Shown in pieces: positions 24,691-33,793 of a stretch of 64,000 bases of DNA; position 1 is the first letter of the stretch, and the number at the start of each line of letters is the position of its first letter. The notes below the pieces were generated by a model. It ran no database searches. It worked only from the letters and a program-made list of their open reading frames with translations, and had not been told where the DNA came from. This DNA comes from CAZTHM01 sp041946825 (GTDB lineage Bacteria > Acidobacteriota > Terriglobia > UBA7540), in contig JBHGBD010000001.1 in the NCBI GenBank assembly GCA_041946825.1, forward strand, positions 1 to 64,000, in the 5' to 3' direction. The position numbers and the translations under genes were made by a program.

Positions 24691-26040
24691 ATGGCGAGGA
24701 ATTCTCTCGAGCAAATCGCCGCTGACCTGGTTGACGGTTCGATACGCGCGGGCGGGTCAGCCGCCGACGTCACGGTGCGCGACAGTGACGAATTCTCGAC
24801 CGTACTCCGCCTTGGTAAGGTTGAAAGCCTGAAGGAAGCAGCGTCGAAGGCGCTTGGGCTGCGGGTCTTTGTAGGCGTGCGCAGCGCGACTTCATACTCC
24901 AGTGATTTCTCCCCCAAGTCGCTCGAGCGGCTGGTGCACCGTTCACTGGCAATGGCCAAAGTCACTTCGGAAGATCCCGCCAGCGGCTTGCCGCAGGCCG
25001 AGTTGCTTGGCTCCCACGAGAACGACTTGGAGCTCTATTTCCAGGATGTCGCCGAGCTTTCTACGGACGACCGGATCGATTTTGCGCGACGCGCCGAAGA
25101 CGCAGCACTCGCCACGGACCCCCGTATTCGCAATTCCGAGGGCGCCTGGTTCGAAGCGAGTTGGGGCACGAAAGCCTACGCGAATTCCCTGGGGTTTTGC
25201 GGAAGTTATCGGACCTCTTATTGCGCCGTTTCGGTTTCGCCTATCGCGCAAAACGACAGCATGCAGCGCGATTATTGGTATTCGGTTTCAAGGCGGGCGG
25301 CGGGGCTTGAAGATCCGGAAGCGGTGGGCCGCAAGGCAGCCGAGCGCGCCCTGCGCAAGCTGAACGCTCGAAGGGTCCCCACCTGTCGCGTGCCAGTGGT
25401 ATTTGATCCTGAAACCGCGCGGTCAATTGTGAGCCACGTTTTTGAGGCTGTGCGCGGCGACGCCATTTATCGCAGCGCATCGTTTCTGACCGGCAAACTT
25501 GGCCAGCGAGTAGCGGGTGAGAATGTCACGGTCCTCGATGATGGCCTGCGCCCAGCGGGTTTCGGGTCCAGGCCATTTGACGACGAAGGTGTGCCTGCGT
25601 CTGTTACCCCTGTCATCGAACACGGAGAGCTTCGGAATTATCTTCTCAACTGTTATACAGCACGTAAGCTTAACCTGAAGACGACCGGGAACGCTTTTCG
25701 CGGCATCGCCGGGCCGCCGAGCGTGGGCCCGAAGAATTTCTATCTCGCGGCAGGTGAACGTTCACCTGAGGATATCATCCGCTCCGTCAAAAGCGGATTT
25801 TATGTGACGGAATTGATGGGCTTCGGCGTGGATATCGTGACTGGAGACTATTCCCGCGGCGCGGCCGGGATGTGGATCGAGAACGGCGAGCTTGCGTTTG
25901 CCGTCGAGGAAGTTACCATCGCCGGCAACCTTGCGGGAATGTTGAACCAAATCGAAGAGATCGGTTCCGATCTGGAATTTCGGAGCTCGGTAGCCGCCCC
26001 CACGTTGCTGGTGGGCGGGCTGACGGTGGCGGGAACCTAG
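24691..26040 (+). CDS. pmbA: TldD/PmbA family protein (TldE)
   Basis: Partner of TldD; it lacks the HEXXXH zinc motif but has the same fold. The 449-aa protein shows VTVRDSDEFSTVLRLGKVESLKEAASKALGLRVFVG at the N-terminus, and CRVPVVFDPETARSIVSHVFEAVRGDAIYRSASFL where TldD carries its metal site. The C-terminal GIAGPPSVGPKNFYLAAGE and SRGAAGMWIENGELAFAVEEVTIAGNL are typical. Together with the upstream gene it gives a complete TldD/E protease. Confidence 0.93.
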   Translation: MARNSLEQIAADLVDGSIRAGGSAADVTVRDSDEFSTVLRLGKVESLKEAASKALGLRVFVGVRSATSYSSDFSPKSLERLVHRSLAMAKVTSEDPASGLPQAELLGSHENDLELYFQDVAELSTDDRIDFARRAEDAALATDPRIRNSEGAWFEASWGTKAYANSLGFCGSYRTSYCAVSVSPIAQNDSMQRDYWYSVSRRAAGLEDPEAVGRKAAERALRKLNARRVPTCRVPVVFDPETARSIVSHVFEAVRGDAIYRSASFLTGKLGQRVAGENVTVLDDGLRPAGFGSRPFDDEGVPASVTPVIEHGELRNYLLNCYTARKLNLKTTGNAFRGIAGPPSVGPKNFYLAAGERSPEDIIRSVKSGFYVTELMGFGVDIVTGDYSRGAAGMWIENGELAFAVEEVTIAGNLAGMLNQIEEIGSDLEFRSSVAAPTLLVGGLTVAGT

Positions 26041-26126
26041 GCCGAAGGATCTCGAAAGTCGACTTTCGGAAATTGACAGCGCGTCATTTCTCTTGCTTCT
26101 CAAATTTGGAGGTTCGGTTTTCGAGC

Positions 26127-26588
26127 GTGCACGTGGACGAGGAGCGCTCCAGCGCCGTGTATGTCGTGGCCGCCGCGACCGTAATGGCCGTGGTTATTGC
26201 GGTCGTGGTGCTGCTAAGCCGCGGCGTCGAACGTCCGTCGCCCGCCGCTTCCGCGATGGGAGAAGAACAGAACGCCTACCTTCGCCAAATCACGGTCGCC
26301 GATGCGAGCATGAGCGCCGCCGAGAATTTCCTCGGTCATAGGGTAACCTATCTCGACGCGAAGGTGACGAATAGAGGAACGAAGACGATCCGCGAGCTTG
26401 AATTGGAATTAACATTCGTTGATACGCTCGGCCAAGTGGTGCTGCGGGAAACGGCGCGCCCTGTCACTTCCCAAATCCTTCCGCTCAAGCCCGGCGAAAC
26501 TCGCGCGTTTCAGGTGTCCTTCGAGCACATGCCCGTAGATTGGAACCAGGCGCCACCCACAATCCGCGCGCGCGCCGTGCAGTTTTAG
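26127..26588 (+). CDS. Membrane-anchored protein, DUF2393/FxLYD-like
   Basis: About 153 aa. One N-terminal transmembrane helix (AVYVVAAATVMAVVIAVVVL) is followed by a periplasmic beta-rich domain: GHRVTYLDAKVTNRGTKTIRELELELTFVDTLGQVV and LKPGETRAFQVSFEHMP. The domain resembles the small immunoglobulin-like FxLYD/DUF2393 group found in envelope proteins; this is by pattern, not by search. Start uncertain: GTG at 26127 is used, with GGAGG 15 nt upstream (too far to be convincing). The frame is open much further upstream, over the end of pmbA. Confidence 0.6.
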   Translation: MHVDEERSSAVYVVAAATVMAVVIAVVVLLSRGVERPSPAASAMGEEQNAYLRQITVADASMSAAENFLGHRVTYLDAKVTNRGTKTIRELELELTFVDTLGQVVLRETARPVTSQILPLKPGETRAFQVSFEHMPVDWNQAPPTIRARAVQF

Positions 26589-26639
26589 ATTCTCCGGAGT
26601 GCGCTCGAATTGTGCTGAAGATCCCCGACGACTGGAAAG

Positions 26640-27410
26640 CTATCGTCCGTATTCCAATCGCTTAATGAGCGGGTCCGGCAAGCCTGCCTTGTGCATTTTT
26701 TCCTGGGTGCCGGGAAGGTCGTAGGGGGTGCGGTAGTACTCCACTTCGCGTTTCTCTGAATCGAGAATGGCAAACCCGGCGCGCCAGTCCCCATCGCGAG
26801 GCTGGCCGACTGAGCCGGGATTGATCAAGTAGCGGCCCCCTTCTTCAATCTCGAGCGTCAGCGTGAGGCCATCGTTCTTTCCCATCAATCGGATCGACTG
26901 GAATCGGCCTTTGGGCGTCAGCATGAAACCGCCCTGGTAATGCGTGTGGCCGAAAAAAACCGCCAGCACGCTGAGGTTGCGAAGTTCCGGCAGCGCCTGG
27001 GCGGGGCCCAGCATATAATCGTCTTCGTCGTGAAGTGAGCCATGGACAAGCTGGAACCACTCCACCTCGGCTGGCCCCTCGGGAAGGGAGCGCAGGTACT
27101 CGACATTCTCTGGCGTCAGCGCCGAGCGCGTCCACTCGGTACCGATGCGCGCCAAGGGGTTGAATTCCTCGGCGTCAGTCAGGCCCGAGCAAGCCTTGTC
27201 ATGGTTGCCGCGGATTACGACTCTGGCCAGAGGACGGAGTCGGTCGATGACGGCGTTCGGGTCAGGGCCGTAACCGACCAGATCTCCCAAGCAGAGGATC
27301 TGGTCGTGCCTTCCCTCGGCAAGCTCGAGGCATTGGTTCAAGGCTTCCAGATTCGAATGTATGTCGCTGAGGATCAGGTATCGCAACCGGTGCTCCGAAA
27401 GACGGAGCAT
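26640..27410 (-). CDS. Calcineurin-like metallophosphoesterase (YfcE/MJ0936 type)
   Basis: 256 aa. The five metal-binding motifs are present: LSDIHSNLEAL, CLGDLVGYGPDPN, IRGNHDKA, LVHGSL and FFGHTHYQGGFM. NPGSVGQPRDGD near the end is typical of the YfcE/MJ0936 group of small phosphodiesterases. Substrate unknown. Several start codons are possible within the first ten residues; the conserved fold begins at LRYLILSDIHSN. Divergent from aroC. Confidence 0.85.
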   Translation of the reverse strand: MLRLSEHRLRYLILSDIHSNLEALNQCLELAEGRHDQILCLGDLVGYGPDPNAVIDRLRPLARVVIRGNHDKACSGLTDAEEFNPLARIGTEWTRSALTPENVEYLRSLPEGPAEVEWFQLVHGSLHDEDDYMLGPAQALPELRNLSVLAVFFGHTHYQGGFMLTPKGRFQSIRLMGKNDGLTLTLEIEEGGRYLINPGSVGQPRDGDWRAGFAILDSEKREVEYYRTPYDLPGTQEKMHKAGLPDPLIKRLEYGR

Positions 27411-27463
27411 TATACATCGCGGCGCTCCGCCCGTGGGCTAACAGTTCCAACCATCGCTATTTT

Positions 27464-27492
27464 TTGACCGGCACCGGCGATTCCGCTAGAAT
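27464..27492 (+). promoter_or_regulatory. Predicted sigma70-type promoter for aroC
   Basis: TTGACC, 17 nt, TAGAAT, 44 nt before the aroC ATG. The -10 box is the same as at guaB. Confidence 0.65.
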
Positions 27493-27535
27493 TCTATATT
27501 TGAGTAATTCCTTGTGAGGCAAGCAGGAAGAGTTG

Positions 27536-28711
27536 ATGCTGCGATTCTCCACTGCAGGCGAGTCTCATGGACAGGCGCTCCTGGCATTTCTTTCCGGGTT
27601 GCCGGCGGGGTTGCGGGTAGACTCCGCCTACGTAAACCGCGAGTTGAAGCGCCGTCAGGGTGGATATGGGCGCGGCGGTCGCATGAAAATCGAGACGGAT
27701 ACGGCGCAGTTCCTTTCCGGAGTCCGCCACGGCCAAACTGTCGGTTCCCCCATCGCGATCATGATCGAGAATCGGGACTGGCAGAACTGGAAGGAGGCGC
27801 TGGCGGTAGAGGACCGTCCCGAATTCCGTGCCAAGTACAAGCCTCTCTCGCCTCCGCGGCCGGGCCATGCCGACTTGGCGGGCTGCTTGAAATACAATTT
27901 CCGCGACGCGCGTTACGTGCTCGAGCGCGCCAGCGCTCGCGAGACTGCGGCGCGCGTCGCCGCCGGCGCGCTGGCGAAGCTCCTTCTCAAGGAGTTCGGG
28001 ATCGAAATCGCCAGCCACGTGATCGCCATCGGTCGAGTGGGGCTGGCCGAAGGCAACATTCCTTTCGAGCGAATCCTCGCCTTACGGGATGTGGAGGAAA
28101 TTGTCCTGAGCTGCGTTGATGCTGCCACTGAAGCGCGGATGAAGGCGGAGGTGGACGAAGCGCTGAAGACGAAAGATTCGGTAGGCGGGACCTTTGAAGT
28201 GATTGCGCGAGGCGTACCTCCGGGCCTCGGGGGGTGCGCGCAGTGGGACGAGAGGCTGGACGGCCAGTTGGCCCAGTCGGTAATGTCGATTCAGGCGGTC
28301 AAGGGAGTGGAAATTGGGAGCGGGATCGGCGCCGCCGCTGCGTTCGGCTCGCACGTTCATGACGAAATTGGATACAGCCGCGCGGAGTCGCGATTCACCC
28401 GGAAGACCAACCGCGCCGGCGGCCTCGAGGGAGGCATCACCAACGGCGAGGACATTGTGGTGCGCGGCTATCTCAAGCCGATCTCGACCCTGCGACAACC
28501 ACTCGGATCAGTTGATCTCGATAGCAAAGAGGTCGTGAAGGCTGCGTATGAGCGCTCGGATGTCTGCGTGGTTCCTGCCGCGGGTGTGATTGGAGAGGCC
28601 ATGGTGGGGCTCGCCCTGGCGCGCGCATTTCTTGAGAAATTCGGCGGCGACTCGCTTGGGGAGACACGCCGGAACTTTGATGGATACGTGGAACAGATTC
28701 GGAAGTACTAG
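27536..28711 (+). CDS. aroC: Chorismate synthase
   Basis: Last step of the shikimate pathway: EPSP to chorismate, needing reduced FMN. The 391-aa protein has the three signatures: GESHGQALLAFLSGLPAG, ASARETAARVAAGALAK and, near the end, RAGGLEGGITNGEDIVVRGYLKPISTL. AGGAAG lies 5 nt before the ATG; a TTG three bases upstream is less likely. No other shikimate gene is nearby. Confidence 0.97.
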   Translation: MLRFSTAGESHGQALLAFLSGLPAGLRVDSAYVNRELKRRQGGYGRGGRMKIETDTAQFLSGVRHGQTVGSPIAIMIENRDWQNWKEALAVEDRPEFRAKYKPLSPPRPGHADLAGCLKYNFRDARYVLERASARETAARVAAGALAKLLLKEFGIEIASHVIAIGRVGLAEGNIPFERILALRDVEEIVLSCVDAATEARMKAEVDEALKTKDSVGGTFEVIARGVPPGLGGCAQWDERLDGQLAQSVMSIQAVKGVEIGSGIGAAAAFGSHVHDEIGYSRAESRFTRKTNRAGGLEGGITNGEDIVVRGYLKPISTLRQPLGSVDLDSKEVVKAAYERSDVCVVPAAGVIGEAMVGLALARAFLEKFGGDSLGETRRNFDGYVEQIRKY

Positions 28712-28785
28712 ACATGGAATTTCAGAGCCGGCAATTTCCTTCGCAAGCGCCATGAGTTCCTGGTTTTGACTTTCGGATTTCGCGA

Positions 28786-29295
28786 ATGATCTATCCCATC
28801 GTCAAATTCGGCCAGAAAGTGCTCGAGACCCCTGCGGAAGCGGTAACGGTTTTCGACGGCGAGTTGGAGAAGCTCGTGGCTGACATGTTCGAAACCATGT
28901 ACGCCGCGAATGGGGTAGGGTTGGCGGCTCCTCAAATTGGAATCGCGAAAAGGCTCTGCGTGATCGATGTCACTTCGGGTGAAAAGGCGGACGCGAAAAT
29001 CGTTCTGGCAAACCCCGCCATCATTTCCACCGATGGAAGTGTGACGCAGGACGAAGGCTGTTTGAGCCTGCCGGAATTCCGGGCCGGCACCAGACGCCCA
29101 CAGCGCGCGACCGTCCGCGCCCAGGACGTTCACGGCAAGGAGTTTACGCTGACGGGCGAGGGTTTGCTTGCGCGAGCGTTTTGCCACGAGACCGATCACT
29201 TGAATGGCATTCTCTTCATTCAGCACCTCAGCATGCTGAAGCGCGACTCGATCAAGCGTAAAGTCAAGAAACTGATGAAGGCCGGTGAATGGTGA
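28786..29295 (+). CDS. def: Peptide deformylase
   Basis: Removes the formyl group from nascent proteins. The 169-aa protein has the three motifs: GVGLAAPQIG, EGCLSLP with the metal Cys, and CHETDHLNGILF with both metal His and the catalytic Glu. It is followed by fmt and rsmB, a common def-fmt-rsmB set. Together with map it completes N-terminal Met processing in this window. Confidence 0.97.
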   Translation: MIYPIVKFGQKVLETPAEAVTVFDGELEKLVADMFETMYAANGVGLAAPQIGIAKRLCVIDVTSGEKADAKIVLANPAIISTDGSVTQDEGCLSLPEFRAGTRRPQRATVRAQDVHGKEFTLTGEGLLARAFCHETDHLNGILFIQHLSMLKRDSIKRKVKKLMKAGEW

Positions 29296-29377
29296 GGCAG
29301 AGCGGGGGCCGACTGCCAGTCGCGCAAAGCCTCTGATCGGCTAGCGAGGAATCCTGTACCTTGCGGGCGACGGACGA

Positions 29378-30313
29378 ATGAATCTCATCTTTTGCGGCAC
29401 TCCCCAGTTCGCCATCCCCACTCTGGAAAAGCTCATTGCCGAACGTTACGTGATCGAGTTGGCCGTTACTCAGCCCGACGAACCCTCGGGGCGTGGCTAT
29501 GAGGTGAGACCTCCGCCAGTCAAAGAACTTGCGCAGAGAGCCGGAATCCCGGTCTTTCAGCCCGCCAAACTGAAGGATCCCGCAACGCAGGAATTTCTTT
29601 CCAAGTACCACCCGGATGCGATCGTCGTTGTAGCGTATGGCCGGATCATTCCGCCCTGGATGATTGGATTGCCGCGGCTGGGCTGTATCAATCTCCACGC
29701 TTCATTGCTACCGAAATACCGGGGGGCCGCGCCAATCCAGTGGGCGCTCATTCGCGGGGAACAAGTCACCGGCGTCACGACCATGAAAATTGATCCCGGG
29801 ATGGATACGGGCGACATCCTCCTGATGCGCGAGGAGCCCATTGGGGATGATGACACGACGGAAAGACTCTCCGCGCGGCTCAGTACAATCGGCGCCGACC
29901 TGATGCTCGAGACGCTCAACCGCCTCAATCAGGGCGGAATTACGCCACGCCCGCAGGACCATTCCCAAGCCACGCTCGCTCCCATGCTCAAGAAAGAGGA
30001 CGGACGCATCGATTGGGGCATGATGGCGAGGGAGATTGCCTGCAGGATCCGAGGCCTCCGTCCGTGGCCGGGGGCCTATGCAACCTTTCGCGGTAAGAAT
30101 CTTCATATTTGGACCGCGGCCGTCCATTCCGGGGAGGCGCAGGGTTTGACGGAGCCTGGTGCCCTTGCCGCTGAGGGAGGGAGGCTTTTGGTCGCCTGCG
30201 GGCAAGGAACTCAGCTGGAGGTGAAAGAACTCCAAGCCGAGGGGCGCAAGCGCCTATCGGCCCGCGATTTCCTGAACGGCGTTCGTCTCGCACCCGGCGA
30301 AAAACTGGTCTGA
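29378..30313 (+). CDS. fmt: Methionyl-tRNA formyltransferase
   Basis: Formylates initiator Met-tRNA. The 311-aa protein has CGTPQFAIPTLEKLI at the N-terminus and the folate/catalytic region GCINLHASLLPKYRGAAPIQWAL with the Asn and His residues. VTTMKIDPGMDTGDIL carries the catalytic Asp, and the C-terminal tRNA-binding domain starts near residue 210. Normal length. Confidence 0.97.
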   Translation: MNLIFCGTPQFAIPTLEKLIAERYVIELAVTQPDEPSGRGYEVRPPPVKELAQRAGIPVFQPAKLKDPATQEFLSKYHPDAIVVVAYGRIIPPWMIGLPRLGCINLHASLLPKYRGAAPIQWALIRGEQVTGVTTMKIDPGMDTGDILLMREEPIGDDDTTERLSARLSTIGADLMLETLNRLNQGGITPRPQDHSQATLAPMLKKEDGRIDWGMMAREIACRIRGLRPWPGAYATFRGKNLHIWTAAVHSGEAQGLTEPGALAAEGGRLLVACGQGTQLEVKELQAEGRKRLSARDFLNGVRLAPGEKLV

Positions 30314-30425
30314 ATCTTGAATTGTGGATGGTTAAAGAAAGTCTCCACCGGTATTGCATCGGGTGGAGAATCAAGTACGGCTCCGGGTTTTCGGAATTCC
30401 TGATTCGCCTCTCAGAATCTTGTCC

Positions 30426-31793
30426 ATGCCAATTTCACCCGCCAGAAAGGCCGCCTTTGATGTTCTACGCCGCGTCGAGGACGGGCGGGCCTTTGCTGTG
30501 GACTTATTGCAGCGATCGGAGGTTTCAAATCTCAAGGAAGTTGACCGCCGCCTGGCCACGGAAATGGTCATGGGCGTTTTGCGTTGGCGCGGCGAACTGG
30601 ATTTTCAAATCGAACGTTTGTCGGGAAAACCCATCCGATATTTTGACGTCGAAATTGCGACCATTTTGAGGATGGGCGTCTATCAGATCGGGTTTCTCAA
30701 GAAGGTTCCCAAATCGGCTGCGGTCAATGAAGCTGCGGAGCTGGCGAAATCCGCCAGAAAGAAATCGGCCGCCGGGCTTGTCAATGCCGTCCTGCGGAAA
30801 TGCGAACCAGGAAGGCGGGCGCAGAGTTTTGGCAAAGCGGTTGCCCCAGACCTCCTTGAAGCCGCAAGGCGCTCTCTCCCTTTGTGGTTGCTGCAACGGT
30901 GGGAGGCGCGTTTCGGAAGCGACTCGGCGAATTCTCTGGCGTTGGCGAGCGCATCCGCCCCGCGTCTGACGCTGCGAGTTGGCGTAGGGGAACGGGAAAG
31001 ATTTCGGAAGGCGTTCGCCGACGAAGGAATTCGATCCGAATTCGGCAGATATTCGGACTCAGCGATCTACGTTGTTTCGGGAAACGTCCGCACGTCGAGA
31101 CCTGTATTGGAGGGACGCGCTGTCATCCAGGATGAAGCCTCGCAGCTTGTCGCCCAACTTCTCGCACCGCAGCCCGGCGAGCGTGTGCTTGACCTGTGCG
31201 CCGCGCCAGGTATCAAGACCAGCCAATTAGCGGCAACCCTCGGAACGGGAACAATCGTAGCGTGCGACCGGAGCGGCGCCCGACTGCGCACGATGGCGAA
31301 ATTGATGGGGCATTGGTTCCCCTCGGGTGTTCGACTGTTACTCGTTCGGCTAGACGCGGCTAAAGACCTTCCCTTTGCTGGGCAGTTTGGAAGAATTCTG
31401 GTGGACGCGCCCTGTTCGGGCACGGGGACGCTGTCGCGGAATCCCGAGATCAAATGTCGCCTGCAAGAATGTGATCTGGCCCGGCTTGCAAAACAGCAAC
31501 AGGAGATACTGAAAAACGCGCTAAAACATCTGGCTCCGGGCGGAAGGCTGGTTTACGCTACCTGTTCTCTCGAGCCCGAGGAGAACGAGCAAGTTGTCGA
31601 GGCAGTGCTGCAGCAGGATCCCAGTTGCCGCCTGTCCACTGCCAGAGAAATTTCATTGGAATATCCGAATCTGTCTTCTCTCCTCGATTCTCGCGGGTAT
31701 CTCCGTACCAGACCTGACCTACATTCAATGGATGGTTTCTTCGCGGCCGTGATCGTCAGATTGCCGAATTCGAACGCGGAGCTTCCCGCGTAA
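30426..31793 (+). CDS. rsmB: 16S rRNA m5C967 methyltransferase RsmB
   Basis: 455 aa with an N-terminal NusB-like domain (ARKAAFDVLRRVEDGRAFA) and a Rossmann SAM-binding domain. VLDLCAAPGIKTSQLA is motif I, DAPCSGTGTLSRNPEIK is motif IV and YATCSLEPEENEQVV holds the catalytic Cys. The start is set at the ATG giving MPISPARKAAF; an upstream in-frame ATG (30354) would add 24 residues that do not fit the family. It sits directly after fmt. Confidence 0.95.
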   Translation: MPISPARKAAFDVLRRVEDGRAFAVDLLQRSEVSNLKEVDRRLATEMVMGVLRWRGELDFQIERLSGKPIRYFDVEIATILRMGVYQIGFLKKVPKSAAVNEAAELAKSARKKSAAGLVNAVLRKCEPGRRAQSFGKAVAPDLLEAARRSLPLWLLQRWEARFGSDSANSLALASASAPRLTLRVGVGERERFRKAFADEGIRSEFGRYSDSAIYVVSGNVRTSRPVLEGRAVIQDEASQLVAQLLAPQPGERVLDLCAAPGIKTSQLAATLGTGTIVACDRSGARLRTMAKLMGHWFPSGVRLLLVRLDAAKDLPFAGQFGRILVDAPCSGTGTLSRNPEIKCRLQECDLARLAKQQQEILKNALKHLAPGGRLVYATCSLEPEENEQVVEAVLQQDPSCRLSTAREISLEYPNLSSLLDSRGYLRTRPDLHSMDGFFAAVIVRLPNSNAELPA

Positions 31794-31800
31794 CACAAAC

Positions 31801-33102
31801 TCACTTAATGAGTTCATTCTTGAAAATCTGCCCGCCCTTCATCACGAACTTGACATGGTCGAGGTTCGTGACGTCCGTAAGAGGATTTCCCTCGACGGCG
31901 ATCAGGTCGGCGAGTTTTCCCGCCTCGATGCTGCCGACACGGTCACTCCAGCCGAGGAGTTCTGCGGCATTGGTGGTCGCCGACTGAACCGCTTGGATAG
32001 GAGTTAATCCATATTTCACCTCAAAGGCGAACTGCTTGGCGTTCCAGCCATGGGGATAGACACCGGCATCCGTCCCGAAAGCAATTCTGACCCCACCCTC
32101 CGCGGCCTTTCGAAAGCCCTGGCGCTGCCGCTCGCCGACCATGCGTTCCTTGGCGAGCATTTCATCCGTGAAGCCGTACTTCTTCCCCTGGCCCAGAATG
32201 AAGTCGTCGTTATAGATATCCGCCACCAGGAATGTGCCGTTTTTCTTCATCACGCGGACGCCCTCGTCGTCGATCAGGCTGCCGTGCTCGATGGAATCCA
32301 CGCCGGCATTTGAGGCGTCAATGATGGCCTGTGTGCCGTGGGCATGAGCTGCCACCTTGCGTCCCTGGCGCCTCGCTTCCTCCACCAGCGCCGACATCTC
32401 GGCAGGGCTGTATTGTTCCGTCCCGGGCAAGTCGCCCTTCGAGAAGACGCCGCCGCTGGCACAGAACTTGATAACATCCGCGCCGTACTTGATGACTTCA
32501 CGAGCTTTGGCCGTGACGGCGAAGGGGCCGTCGGCCACGCCTTCTTCACGATGATTGAATTCCGGCGCCAGCCGGTTCTCGTCGCAGTGACCGCCCGTCG
32601 AGCCCAACGCCGGACCTGAAACCATCATACGTGGGCCGGGAATCTCGCCGGCGTTAATCGCGTCACGGAGAGCCACGTCGGAATATCCGGTCGCTCCCAC
32701 GTTTCGGACTGTCGTAAATCCGGCCAGGAGTGTCAGGCGGGCATTCTTGGCGCCCGTCAAGGCCTCGCGCGGAATGGAAATTCCCAGTGACTTTAATCCT
32801 GAATTTTCGGGGTCACTGGTCAGATGGACGTGGCAATCAATCAGGCCAGGAAGCAGCGTTGCTCCCCCCAAGTCGATAACTGTGGCATCCGCCGGGACAT
32901 TAATCTCGCTGGAAGGACCCACTTTCTCGATTCGGTCGCCAGTAATTAGGACGACTTGTTGCTCAAGCATGCGGCCTCGCTCGACGTCAACCAGATGGGC
33001 CGCTTTCACCGCGACGGCCTTTGGCTTGGGAGCCGATTCTTGCGGGAAGACCGGAAGAGCAGAAATACAAACGACGATGATTATTCTGGAAGAGTTTTTC
33101 AT
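31801..33102 (-). CDS. Secreted amidohydrolase (imidazolonepropionase/prolidase-like)
   Basis: 433 aa with signal peptide MKNSSRIIIVVCISALPVFP. All ligands of a binuclear amidohydrolase are visible: HVH in LIDCHVHLTSD, the lysine to be carbamylated in VIKFCASGG, His in VAAHAHGTQ and SIEHGSLI, and Asp in FGTDAGVYPHG. It belongs to the group that contains secreted Xaa-Pro dipeptidases and related carboxypeptidases, so export of a dipeptidase is the best guess. Substrate not certain. An upstream ATG would add 23 residues before the signal peptide and is not used; CAGGAG lies upstream of the chosen start. Confidence 0.88.
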   Translation of the reverse strand: MKNSSRIIIVVCISALPVFPQESAPKPKAVAVKAAHLVDVERGRMLEQQVVLITGDRIEKVGPSSEINVPADATVIDLGGATLLPGLIDCHVHLTSDPENSGLKSLGISIPREALTGAKNARLTLLAGFTTVRNVGATGYSDVALRDAINAGEIPGPRMMVSGPALGSTGGHCDENRLAPEFNHREEGVADGPFAVTAKAREVIKYGADVIKFCASGGVFSKGDLPGTEQYSPAEMSALVEEARRQGRKVAAHAHGTQAIIDASNAGVDSIEHGSLIDDEGVRVMKKNGTFLVADIYNDDFILGQGKKYGFTDEMLAKERMVGERQRQGFRKAAEGGVRIAFGTDAGVYPHGWNAKQFAFEVKYGLTPIQAVQSATTNAAELLGWSDRVGSIEAGKLADLIAVEGNPLTDVTNLDHVKFVMKGGQIFKNELIK

Positions 33103-33357
33103 TCCCTTGGTCTCCTGAGGTCTATCTGGCGCGCTCCAACAGAAGCAAGTTCCGCGCGCAAAGCCTACCATTATGACATAGGGGTTTCAGAGCGCCAACG
33201 CGGCGCCCGGAAGAGTGCCTTCGCCCGGTGGTGTGGCTACCAGGCCGAATCTATTGGAAATGTTACGCGGCAGGCCTTGGCTGCATCTAAAAAGTTCCGG
33301 TTGCGTGGCCGTTCATGGGCCCAGACTATTCTCTTTGAGGAGGCGAACAAGGCAGCC

Positions 33358-33750
33358 TTGGCTACCATCCAACCTTATGGGCGGTCTCTGCTGCGCATCG
33401 TCGCAGCATTCACCTTCTCCCTACACGGGGCGCAGAAGCTGTTGGGATTGTTTGGAGGGATGGGCGGGAAGGGGGCGCCCGCTTCCTTCTTAAGTCTCCC
33501 CTGGTTCGCAGGATGTCTGGAGTTGTTGGGGGGGTTGCTTCTCTTGCTGGGCTTGTTTGCCGCTCCGGTCGCATTCCTGCTTAGCGGCGAAATGGCGGTA
33601 GCCTATTTCATGGCCCACTACCCGCGAGGCTTCTTACCCATCAGGAACGGGGGTGAATTGGCCGTGATCTATTGTTTCTTGTTCCTCTATCTCTCCATGG
33701 CCGGGCCCGGCCCCATCAGCGTTGATGCGTTGGTTCGCAAGAAAGGCTAG
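33358..33750 (+). CDS. DoxX family membrane protein
   Basis: About 130 aa with four hydrophobic helices and the family pattern LLRIVAAFTFSLHGAQKLLGLFGG, then WFAGCLELLGGLLLLLGLFAAPVAFLLSGEMAVAYFMAHYPRGFLPIRNGGE. DoxX-like proteins are often linked to redox or envelope stress, but most are uncharacterised. The start is uncertain: TTG at 33358 gives the family length and has AAGG 6 nt upstream; the frame is open far upstream over the amidohydrolase leader. Confidence 0.78.
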   Translation: MATIQPYGRSLLRIVAAFTFSLHGAQKLLGLFGGMGGKGAPASFLSLPWFAGCLELLGGLLLLLGLFAAPVAFLLSGEMAVAYFMAHYPRGFLPIRNGGELAVIYCFLFLYLSMAGPGPISVDALVRKKG

Positions 33751-33793
33751 AGTGCTTACAGGCGAGATCGCCCGGCACTTGACCCAACACTCT

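Noticed and set aside
32956..33357. Upstream extension of the DoxX frame
   Set aside because: It would run antisense through the amidohydrolase signal peptide; DoxX proteins are about 130 aa.
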